This document shows, one piece after another, positions 33,474 through 41,012 of a stretch of DNA of 64,000 bases. Below the pieces are notes generated by a model. It had not been told where the DNA came from. It searched no databases and saw only the letters and a program-made list of their open reading frames with translations. The stretch is from Paenibacillus etheri. Lineage in GTDB: Bacteria > Bacillota > Bacilli > Paenibacillales > Paenibacillaceae. The DNA is taken from positions 85,540-149,539 of the forward strand of contig NZ_LCZJ02000016.1 of assembly GCF_001012825.1 (NCBI RefSeq), read 5' to 3'. The position numbers and the translations under genes were made by a program. The number at the start of each line of letters is the position of its first letter. Position 1 is the first letter of the stretch.

Positions 33474-35407
33474 ACCAGCTATCAGCGGAAGCGTTAGAGG
33501 TTTTGAGGCGATTATGTGCTGCTTACGCGGCCCAACCCTTTGACGAGGGGAAAGAAGAGCGTTGGCGTCCTACGACGCTCTGCCGGGCAGAGCAAAAGCT
33601 TGCAATGGATGAACTGCGGCGCGCGGGGTTGTTAACTGCGAGGCATAAAATATTGGGGGAGAAGTTGTACCAAATTCCTGTGGAACAATTACCAGTGCTA
33701 GAACAAGAATTTTTCCCATGCCAACCTAAGTTTATTGAGGGTTATTCAGTGAATCTATCCATGGAGGCGGGTGCTGGACTGGCAGTAGATCTGTTTCGGG
33801 CTTTGCTGTTCACCTCTAGTGAAGGCTTGCCTTTGACCGCTAAGGGAATCATTCATAAAAAGAATTTAAATCGCTTAGCGGCTCAGCTTTCTTTTCAGGA
33901 AAAACATATAGCGGGGCTCTCTATGGGCATTCCTTCGAATGAAATGGATACTCTGTCAGCGACTCTTGTTGTAGACATCATGTTGTGTCTTGGGCTTATT
34001 ACCAGACTAAAAACAGGCTTTAAACTTGACAAGGATATGCTGAAACGTTGGTTGCAACTTCCTGAGACGAGAATGACTGACATCCTGTATGGGATTGTTA
34101 TTCATCGTTTTGGAAGCATTGGACCTGCCGATCAGCATTTTCGCTATTTGATATCCAGCACTGCTTTTGTACCAGAGAAATGGACAGCGTTGCCTGGGCT
34201 TCTGGACTGGATGGCAGATATGAATTTAACCGGAACGATTGCCCGAAATGAGCTGGAACAATCAAGCTTGAACTGGCTTCGTTGTCTAACAGGCTTTGGA
34301 TGGTGTGAACAGGGGAGCACGCCTGAGGGTATCCCGTGTTTTCGCTGGACTGCTGCAAAACCAAAGCTGATTTCGGGTAGCGAGTCCCTTCCTGATTCTA
34401 TGGCAGAGAATTCGAATGTTCAGTTTATTGTGCAGCCCGATTTTGAAGTTCTGATTCCACCGGAGGTACCCTATATTGTTCGCTGGATTTTAGCTAAATG
34501 CTCTGAACTGCTGCAAACAGATACGATGTGGAGCTTCCGGCTGACTCGTGAGAAGCTTGAGCAAGCATCAGAGCGAGGGATGCCTCCAGAAGAAGCGATA
34601 GCTTGGATTAAAGATCATGCACTGGGTGGTCTGCCATCCGTGGTGGAGCTGTCTTTAGAGCAATGGGGAAAAAGCATTGGCCGAACATCACTCTCTGAAG
34701 TGATTCTGTTGACTTGCCAGACGGAGGAAGACGGAACGGCTATTGCAGCCCATCCGCGACTGCAAGATTGCCTTAAACGTATCGGACCGCTTCATTTCCT
34801 TATATCTCCGGAGTCTGTGGAGCAGATACATAAGGAGTTGTATTTAGCAGGAATGGCTCCTTCTAGGATGATTGGAGGATGTGAGGAGGAGGCAGACGCA
34901 GACATTGTTTGGACTTCATTCCATCAAGAAGCAGAAACCGGGCAAGAGTTGTATTCACTCCCAGTACTAAATTCTGAACTAGGGCTACTTCACCGAGGGA
35001 ATCCCTTTTTAAACTTACCTGTTATTTCTCCTGAGCAGGAGGAGGATATCTTATTAGGTGCAGAAAATGTACCTCAGATCTGGAGCAAGGAATGGCGTCA
35101 TTACCATAGCTCAACCGCTCAGAAAGTAATGGAGCAAGGGTTGAGATGGGGAATTAAGGTGCGGTTTTCCTTAAAGGACCAAATGTTAGATTTCATTCCT
35201 TTCCGAATAAAAGGGAATCCTTGGAAAGTGGTAGGGCATCTGCTGTATAACGATGGTGAAACGGTTGAAGAAATAGAGCTGACCCCTGAAGACTGGAAGG
35301 AAATGAAGTTAGTTATTCCCAAAAGGCGAAGAAATTCCTCTTCTGCTGAAGCGAGTGATTATGTTATGATAGAAAAGTCTACTGAATTCGGTAGAACATT
35401 AACGTAG
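33470..35407 (+). CDS. Helicase-associated protein (Helicase_C_3/XPB partner type)
   Basis: 645-residue protein without helicase motifs of its own. The N-terminal 70 residues look like a winged helix (DELRRAGLLTARHKILGEKLYQIP). From about 320, VQFIVQPDFEVLIPPEVPYI, WSFRLTREKLEQASERGMPP, and LPSVVELSLEQWGKSIGRTSL match the conserved domain seen in proteins encoded next to bacterial XPB (for example the mycobacterial pair). The last 100 residues hold a WYL-like basic/beta segment (GIKVRFSLKDQMLDFIPFRI, NPWKVVGHLLYNDG). TTG start overlapping the helicase stop (TTGA), so both are translated together and likely form a complex; that is inference. Confidence 0.82.
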   Translation: MNQLSAEALEVLRRLCAAYAAQPFDEGKEERWRPTTLCRAEQKLAMDELRRAGLLTARHKILGEKLYQIPVEQLPVLEQEFFPCQPKFIEGYSVNLSMEAGAGLAVDLFRALLFTSSEGLPLTAKGIIHKKNLNRLAAQLSFQEKHIAGLSMGIPSNEMDTLSATLVVDIMLCLGLITRLKTGFKLDKDMLKRWLQLPETRMTDILYGIVIHRFGSIGPADQHFRYLISSTAFVPEKWTALPGLLDWMADMNLTGTIARNELEQSSLNWLRCLTGFGWCEQGSTPEGIPCFRWTAAKPKLISGSESLPDSMAENSNVQFIVQPDFEVLIPPEVPYIVRWILAKCSELLQTDTMWSFRLTREKLEQASERGMPPEEAIAWIKDHALGGLPSVVELSLEQWGKSIGRTSLSEVILLTCQTEEDGTAIAAHPRLQDCLKRIGPLHFLISPESVEQIHKELYLAGMAPSRMIGGCEEEADADIVWTSFHQEAETGQELYSLPVLNSELGLLHRGNPFLNLPVISPEQEEDILLGAENVPQIWSKEWRHYHSSTAQKVMEQGLRWGIKVRFSLKDQMLDFIPFRIKGNPWKVVGHLLYNDGETVEEIELTPEDWKEMKLVIPKRRRNSSSAEASDYVMIEKSTEFGRTLT

Positions 35408-35422
35408 AAAAGAGCTGAGTTC

Positions 35423-35860
35423 ATGAGCGTAGCGGAATTAAATACGGTCGATATGGCTGAAGTGCTGACATACGCCTATGAATTAGGCGATATGATTAAT
35501 CAATCCGCCGAAGTGTCGGATTACTTATACTGGAAAGGACGGGTTGATTCGAACCCAGAAATTCAGGCCATGGTCAAACGACTTCAAGCAAAGAAGGAGT
35601 TGTTTGAAGAAACACAGCGATTCGGACATTTTCACCCGAACTATCATTCAGCGAAGGATGAGGTTTCGGCAGTAGAAGCGGAATTGGAGAAGTTTGAAGA
35701 GGTCGCTCGTTTTAAGCAGGCAGAGAAGACTCTTGATGACATTCTACATTCCATGTCGGAAGCGATTGCTTTTTCAGTATCGGATAGCATTAAAGTACCA
35801 AGTAACGATCCTTCCCCTAAAGGTGGATGCGGTAGCGGGGGAAAATGCTCCTGCGGATAA
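35423..35860 (+). CDS. ricF: RicF/YlbF family protein
   Basis: 145-residue helical protein of the YlbF/YmcA family, a subunit of the RicAFT complex that controls RNase Y-dependent mRNA maturation and, in Bacillus, competence, biofilm and sporulation. Family features: VLTYAYELGDMINQSAEVSDYLYWKGRVDSN fragments, MVKRLQAKKELFEETQRFGHFHPNYH. The C-terminus ends GGCGSGGKCSCG; Cys 136, 142 and 144 fit the Fe-S cluster-binding cysteines of RicF. The ATG follows an AAAGAGCTGAG RBS 15 bases after the helicase-partner stop, so the gene is probably in that operon; ylbG follows 40 bases later. Confidence 0.92.
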   Translation: MSVAELNTVDMAEVLTYAYELGDMINQSAEVSDYLYWKGRVDSNPEIQAMVKRLQAKKELFEETQRFGHFHPNYHSAKDEVSAVEAELEKFEEVARFKQAEKTLDDILHSMSEAIAFSVSDSIKVPSNDPSPKGGCGSGGKCSCG

Positions 35861-35900
35861 GCTTCCCTTAGGATTTAGAGAGAGAAAGGCGGTTTAGCTT

Positions 35901-36164
35901 ATGTTTGCGGAACGGACAGGATACATCATTTGGGTAAGTGACGTTAAAGCGGCACGTAACCTTGAGAAATACGGAACATTACATTATGTATCTCGGAAAA
36001 TGCATTATGCAGTGATGTATGTAAATGCAGAACGTGCCGAGGAAGTTATGAAGAATGTCCGCAGACTCTCCTACGTTCGTAAGATCGAAAGATCCTATCG
36101 TAACGAAATTAAGACAGAGTATACCAGTAATGGGCCGGACAAGTCCCGTAATTACGGTATGTAA
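35901..36164 (+). CDS. ylbG: YlbG family protein (DUF2129)
   Basis: 87-residue cytoplasmic protein of unknown function found next to ylbF in Bacillus. GYIIWVSDVKAARNLEKYGTLHYVSRKMHY (in pieces), AVMYVNAERAEEVMKNVRRL and VRKIERSYRNEIKTEY are the family signature. ATG with GAGAGAAAGGCGG upstream. Same order ylbF-ylbG as Bacillus; ends at a terminator. Confidence 0.92.
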   Translation: MFAERTGYIIWVSDVKAARNLEKYGTLHYVSRKMHYAVMYVNAERAEEVMKNVRRLSYVRKIERSYRNEIKTEYTSNGPDKSRNYGM

Positions 36165-36176
36165 TTCTTGGAGATG

Positions 36177-36206
36177 AACAGGTGCTTAAATAGCGCCTGT
36201 TTTTTT
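36177..36206 (+). terminator. Terminator after ylbG
   Basis: 9-bp stem aacaggtgc (36177-36185) with gcgcctgtt (36193-36201) followed by seven T. Confidence 0.92.
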
Positions 36207-36319
36207 ATACGCAGATCTCGATTAATCGCGCTTTCTTCCGTTCCCTGGAACTTGTACAACTTTCAGCAATGAGGTAAGATGACAACATTAAGTACATACA
36301 AAGACCCTTATGGTGGAGT

Positions 36320-36766
36320 GTGATGATGATGCGCAACAAAGGGACGGATTGGCCCAGTTCTTACGAGCCCTTCCACATCATGCTGAACGACTACAGGGTC
36401 GCTGACATCGTTATAACAAATCATGCGAAGAGTCGCTATTTGGACCGGATCAGTAAAGGTGTAAGCAATGACGAAGAGGTCGCCGCATGGATGTGGCAGT
36501 GCCTGATGCAGAATCGGCTTAAGCCCTTTTCAGACAGTGATTTTAACGCGTATTTAATTGACGATGACTCTGTAGTAATCGCTGAGTTCACGGAATTGAC
36601 AGGTGAAAAAGATATTTCAGGTCAGCCATTATATTCTATGATCATCGTTTCGTTTCTTGGAAAAATCTCTGCGACACCACAGTTGAGAGATTTAAAAACT
36701 TACTTTTCGCTGCTGCGCAATTCCCGCCGCACTAAGCTAACGAAGAAGAAGCGTAAACGCAAATAG
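36320..36766 (+). CDS. Hypothetical basic protein with a DUF4258/RelE-like motif
   Basis: About 145-148 residues; not recognised. Start is GTG 36320 or, more likely, one of the ATGs at 36323-36329, all behind GGTGGAG. The segment VITNHAKSRYLDRIS resembles the (S/T)xHAxxRxxxR motif of DUF4258 and RelE-like folds, followed by a helix and strands (NAYLIDDDSVVIAEF, LYSMIIVSFLG). The last 18 residues are extremely basic (RRTKLTKKKRKRK), suggesting nucleic-acid binding. No antitoxin-like partner gene is adjacent. Single gene between ylbG and a LysR regulator. Confidence 0.75.
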   Translation: MMMMRNKGTDWPSSYEPFHIMLNDYRVADIVITNHAKSRYLDRISKGVSNDEEVAAWMWQCLMQNRLKPFSDSDFNAYLIDDDSVVIAEFTELTGEKDISGQPLYSMIIVSFLGKISATPQLRDLKTYFSLLRNSRRTKLTKKKRKRK

Positions 36767-36780
36767 TGTATAAAGAACGG

Positions 36781-36819
36781 ACAGGAGGCATGCGGCGGTG
36801 GCTGCATGTCCTTTTTGGA
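36781..36819 (+). terminator. Possible weak terminator
   Basis: Imperfect stem pairing agga/catgc with gcatg/tcct around ggcggtggct, followed by ttttt; bulged, so low confidence. Confidence 0.45.
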
Positions 36820-36894
36820 AATAAGAATGTACAAGCTTCATATCATACATAATCCTTAAGTTTCCTTTATAGATAGCACAAGGAGTTGTAGAGC

Positions 36895-37794
36895 ATGAAC
36901 TTTCATCAATTACATATCTTTTATACGGTCTTAGAGCGAGGAAGCTTCTCGGCAGCGGCGCAGACATTACATATGACTCAACCAGCAGTGACCATGCAGG
37001 TACAGGCGCTAGAGGATTATTTTGGAACCAAGCTCTTCAATCGTTCTACCAAAAAAATCGTGCTCTCCGAAGCAGGGCATACCCTAATGCCATACGCGAT
37101 CCGTAGCATCCAATTGATGCGTGAGACGGATCAAGCGATGTCGGCGTTTACGCATATGCTGGAGGGGCGTCTGCAGCTTGGGGCAAGTCTTACCATTGGG
37201 GAGTATGTGCTGCCACGGCTCTTAGGCCCTTTTGGGAAGCAGTATCCGAACATTTCAATCATGATGAAAGTCATGAATACCTCGCAAATTATGGAGGAAA
37301 TCCTAAAACATCAGTTGAATTTTGGTTTAATTGAAGCGCCGGTGACACATCCTGATATGGTGATTGAGCCGGTGATGGGGGATGAATTGAAGTTGATTGT
37401 GCCCCATGATCATCCGCTTGCAGAGCGGCAAGAGGTTGCTTTGGAGGAGGTGCTTCAGCACCCTTTCGTACTGCGGGAGCAGGGCTCAGGAACGCGGCGT
37501 GTGATGGAAGAGCAGCTGTTCTCTAAGGGGCTTGATCCGGGAACGATGAAAATAGTGATGGAGCTTGGTAGTACGGGTGCTGTGAAGTCGGCAGTGGAGG
37601 CTGGACTTGGGATTACAATCATCTCGACCTCTTCTGTTAAGCATGAGGTGGCGCTGGGACTTCTGAAAATCGTGAATATCTCGGATGCCTCATTTAAAAG
37701 ACAGTTCTACGCCATTCATCTAAAATCGACACTGCTGCCGATTTCTGCAGTGACGTTCTTGACTTTTTTGCGCGAGCATTCGAATGATAACTAA
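36895..37794 (+). CDS. LysR family transcriptional regulator
   Basis: 299 residues with the LysR N-terminal winged helix (MNFHQLHIFYTVLERGSFSA, AAQTLHMTQPAVTMQVQALE) and a type 2 periplasmic-binding-like effector domain (LQLGASLTIGEYVLPRLL, FGLIEAPV, LKLIVPHDHPLA, VEAGLGITIISTSSV). Most similar in feel to the CysL/YwfK and CbbR-like branch. ATG with AAGGAGTTG upstream. LysR proteins usually regulate a divergent neighbour, but the gene upstream is on the same strand; the PHP gene follows 55 bases downstream and may be co-transcribed. Target and effector unknown. Confidence 0.9.
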   Translation: MNFHQLHIFYTVLERGSFSAAAQTLHMTQPAVTMQVQALEDYFGTKLFNRSTKKIVLSEAGHTLMPYAIRSIQLMRETDQAMSAFTHMLEGRLQLGASLTIGEYVLPRLLGPFGKQYPNISIMMKVMNTSQIMEEILKHQLNFGLIEAPVTHPDMVIEPVMGDELKLIVPHDHPLAERQEVALEEVLQHPFVLREQGSGTRRVMEEQLFSKGLDPGTMKIVMELGSTGAVKSAVEAGLGITIISTSSVKHEVALGLLKIVNISDASFKRQFYAIHLKSTLLPISAVTFLTFLREHSNDN

Positions 37795-37848
37795 AGCTTG
37801 AATGACCAAAATACGGAAACTTAGAAACTAGCGTTAGAGGTGATAGAA

Positions 37849-38751
37849 ATGGAGAATGAAACTAGACTAGATGAACTGAAGGGCGACAGATTGGAGAATA
37901 TTGACTTCGGACGATGCGATCTCCACACGCATACTCAAGCCTCTGATGGCATGCATCCGCCGGAGGAAAATGTACGTCTTGCTAAAGAGAAGGGACTAAT
38001 CGCTGTTGCCATTACGGATCATGATACTGTGGCCGGTGTGAAGGAAGCTCTCGAAGCAGGAGAGAAGTACGGAATCACTGTTGTACCCGGTGTAGAGATC
38101 AGCACCCGTGCAGGAGGAAAAGATATTCACGTCCTTGGATACTACGTAGATCCAGCAAAAGAGTTGTTTCTTTCCCGTTTGGAAGGGCTAAGAGATACCC
38201 GGGCACTAAGGAATGAGGCGATCATCTCTAAGTTACGTGGGCTTGGGATTGAGATTACGCTTGAGGCAGTTGTCGCGGGGATTGGACGGGAACTGAAGCC
38301 TGATGAGAGTATTGGTCGACCACATATTGCTGATGAGCTGGTTCGTCTTGAAGCAGCTAAAGATATGAGAGATGCTTTCAATAAGTATTTAGCCGAAGGC
38401 GCAGCAGCCTACGTGTCACCTCCGCGAATCACGCCTGAGGAAGCCTGTAATTGGATTATTGAGGCAGGTGGGTCTCCAGTATTGGCACATCCGGGTCTAT
38501 ATGGTGACGATCAGTTGGTTCGAGGCATATTGGAGCGGGGGACTTTTAAAGGGATTGAGGTTTATCATTCGGATCACGAACCCGCTGATTCAGAGCGTTA
38601 CCTAACCATGGCTGAAGAGTTTAGCTTGATTATAACCGGCGGCTCGGATTTTCATGGTGCCCGCCAAGGTGTTATTTTCCATGGAGATATCGGTAGTGTT
38701 ACGGTTTCTGCTAGTGTGCTGGATCAGTTGAATAAGGTTACTGATATTTAA
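37849..38751 (+). CDS. PHP-domain phosphoesterase (RNase AM/YciV type)
   Basis: Metal-dependent phosphoesterase, probably acting on nucleoside 3',5'-bisphosphate or the 5' end of short RNAs as E. coli YciV does. Metal ligands are visible: DLHTHTQASDG, AITDHDTVAG, VVPGVEIS, GGSPVLAHPGLYGDD, YHSDHEP and ITGGSDFHG. ATG at 37849 (300 residues) is preferred because TTAGAGG lies 8 bases upstream; a GTG at 37840 would overlap that RBS. Substrate assignment comes from the family. Shares a bidirectional terminator with rqcH. Confidence 0.9.
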   Translation: MENETRLDELKGDRLENIDFGRCDLHTHTQASDGMHPPEENVRLAKEKGLIAVAITDHDTVAGVKEALEAGEKYGITVVPGVEISTRAGGKDIHVLGYYVDPAKELFLSRLEGLRDTRALRNEAIISKLRGLGIEITLEAVVAGIGRELKPDESIGRPHIADELVRLEAAKDMRDAFNKYLAEGAAAYVSPPRITPEEACNWIIEAGGSPVLAHPGLYGDDQLVRGILERGTFKGIEVYHSDHEPADSERYLTMAEEFSLIITGGSDFHGARQGVIFHGDIGSVTVSASVLDQLNKVTDI

Positions 38752-38780
38752 ATCAAAGATCTTGTATTCCTGTAAAATGC

Positions 38781-38826
38781 GAAACCGGCTGTCATCCATA
38801 CAAGGACGACAACCGGTTCTTTTTGT
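38781..38826. terminator. Bidirectional terminator between the PHP gene and rqcH
   Basis: Long stem gaaaccggctgtcatcc with ggacgacaaccggttc (G-U pairs and one mismatch), followed by ttttt. Confidence 0.9.
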
Positions 38827-38829
38827 TAT

Positions 38830-40719
38830 TTAGCTTCTCAACGTGTTTGGAAGACTCTTAATACGATCCTCATCCGGTGTGACAAATAACGTCTTTTGAT
38901 GATCGTAGATCACAAATCCAGGTTTGGAGCCACTCGGTTTACGTACATGCCGGATCAAAGTGCAGTCTACAGGCACACTGCTTGACTGCTTCGCTTGACT
39001 GAAATAAGCGGCAAGCTGAGCTGCTTCTTCCAGCGTGGCATCTCCAAACTCCTCACTTCGGATGACCACGTGAGAACCAGGGATATCCTTGGTATGCAGC
39101 CAAGTGTCGTTCGGTGATGCCAGTCGATTGGTGACGTATTCGTTCTGTAAATTGTTTTTTCCGACATAAATGTCGATGCCTTCTGACGAGGTGAAGACTT
39201 GTAATGTAGGTCTGGTTGCTTTTTTCTTCTTTTTACCTTTTTTGCTTCGGTCGCGCAGGTATCCCTGACTTACAAGCTCATCGCGAATTTCCTCAATATC
39301 ATTCAGTGAAGCATGGGCAAGCTGCTGGAGTAAACTTTCCATGTAGGATATTTCCTCATGAGTCTTAATTAACTGCTCATTTATAACAAGAAGGCTGTTC
39401 TTATACTTGTTGTACTTTTTAAAATAACGTTGTGCGTTATCCGATGGGCTTAATAAAGGATCAAGCGGAATGATCATTTCAGCCTGATTTTCGTCATAAT
39501 AATTGACCAATGAGGCTTCTTTATCTCCTTTGGACACGGCATGTAACGACGCGAATAGCAATTCACCCCAAATGCGATAGCGATCTGCGTCTTGCGCTTC
39601 GTCCAGATCCTTCTGCAGATTGGCAAGCTTCTTAACGTTTTTGCTACGTTCGTTGCCCAGGAAACGGATCAAATCACTTACCCGTTGCTTCACCGTATCA
39701 CGTTCGGCTTTATCCCCGTAATAATCCTCCATACACTCACTGATTGAGTTATATTTCTTTGCATTTTCACCCAATAGAGTTAACGGAATCGCGGAAAAAA
39801 TCATTTTCCCTTTCGCATTTGCACCTGAAACTGGAGAGAATTCGCAATCAAGCACGGATCCCATAACAGACTGAAAGGCTTCCCATAACTTTGTCGGGAA
39901 ATCTGTTGTAGATCCATGTGTATCGTCTATCGGTAGGTCATTTCTAAGGCGAAGAGCGATCTCTCCGGCAACAAGTGGACTCATTCCGCTGAAAGCATGT
40001 ACCATCCAGCCTACAGGGTCAGCTGAAGGGGAAGGACCGCCTGAGCCGTCAGGTTTCTGCTCAACTTCTTCTTTTGTAATCAGATTAGCGAGCTCGCCTT
40101 CAATGATTTCTTCCGGTTCGGTCTCCTTTTCATCTTCTTCCAGTAGAGCGGCTTCTTCAGCAGCCGAGATCAAATTAAGAAATTGTTCTTTGTCGATTTT
40201 CAGAGGGTTCAGCTTGTGTTGCTGAGGAGGCTCTGTGTAAGCGACACCGGGCATTACGATCCGGTAGCTACTGATCGATGGAGTAACATGATGAATGCCG
40301 TCTATGATCGTTCCAGTGCTGAGATCTGTAAGGATGATATTACTATGCCGTCCCATGAGCTCTATGATGATCTTTTTGGCGGAGACGTCTCCAAGCTCAT
40401 CTCTAGTCTTAACATTTATGTGAATAATTCGTTCCAAGCCTACCTGAGTGATACTCTCGATCGCCCCACCTTCACAATGTTTACGCATGAGCATGCAGAA
40501 CATAGGTGCTTCTGATGGGTTTATGCTGTTTCTTTCTGTAAGATGCAGACGCGGATATGTCGGATTAGCAGAGAGCAATAGCTTGCCACCGCCGCCGGCG
40601 CCCCGCAGGTTGAAGATAAGATCGTGGTTGTTCGGTTGATATATTTTGCCTATGCGCGCACCAATGAATGATTGCAGTTCGTGCACAATAGCTCGGGTAA
40701 CAATGCCGTCTAATGCCAT
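38830..40719 (-). CDS. rqcH: Ribosome quality control protein RqcH (NFACT family)
   Basis: Homologue of Rqc2; binds obstructed 50S subunits and tRNA-Ala and adds C-terminal Ala tails to stalled chains. Start chosen at 40719 (629 residues, beginning MALDGIVTRAIVHEL) because CAGGAGAG lies upstream; an in-frame start 66 bases earlier lacks an RBS. NFACT-N: GARIGKIYQPNNHDLIF, LLLSANPTYPRLHLT, FCMLMRKHCEGG; helical coiled-coil middle (about 350-500); NFACT-R: GIDIYVGKNNLQNEYVTNRL, DTWLHTKDIPGSHVVI, and VRKPSGSKPGFVIYDHQKT. First gene of the ylo cluster, divergent from the Ca2+ ATPase gene. Confidence 0.93.
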   Translation of the reverse strand: MALDGIVTRAIVHELQSFIGARIGKIYQPNNHDLIFNLRGAGGGGKLLLSANPTYPRLHLTERNSINPSEAPMFCMLMRKHCEGGAIESITQVGLERIIHINVKTRDELGDVSAKKIIIELMGRHSNIILTDLSTGTIIDGIHHVTPSISSYRIVMPGVAYTEPPQQHKLNPLKIDKEQFLNLISAAEEAALLEEDEKETEPEEIIEGELANLITKEEVEQKPDGSGGPSPSADPVGWMVHAFSGMSPLVAGEIALRLRNDLPIDDTHGSTTDFPTKLWEAFQSVMGSVLDCEFSPVSGANAKGKMIFSAIPLTLLGENAKKYNSISECMEDYYGDKAERDTVKQRVSDLIRFLGNERSKNVKKLANLQKDLDEAQDADRYRIWGELLFASLHAVSKGDKEASLVNYYDENQAEMIIPLDPLLSPSDNAQRYFKKYNKYKNSLLVINEQLIKTHEEISYMESLLQQLAHASLNDIEEIRDELVSQGYLRDRSKKGKKKKKATRPTLQVFTSSEGIDIYVGKNNLQNEYVTNRLASPNDTWLHTKDIPGSHVVIRSEEFGDATLEEAAQLAAYFSQAKQSSSVPVDCTLIRHVRKPSGSKPGFVIYDHQKTLFVTPDEDRIKSLPNTLRS

Positions 40720-41012
40720 GATAAAGCTCTCCTGTCGACGTGAAATGAATTTCTGAAAATATAAGAAAGTATAAGTTTTATACAATACTTTATCTCTTAT
40801 ATTTCTCGCTTAAACGCTTACGGCCTATATAAGAACACCGAAGACGTTAAAGCTTACCTCTCTATGATGCCATACTTTGGGACATTCGCGCAAAAGGGGA
40901 ATTAGATAGGCGGTGATATTATTGGACGACCTTGAATACACTTGGTCATGAACAGGTGGAAAAGCTGTGCGCCGCCGGAAGTCAAGAAACGACCGGGAGG
41001 GAAAGAAAAGTC

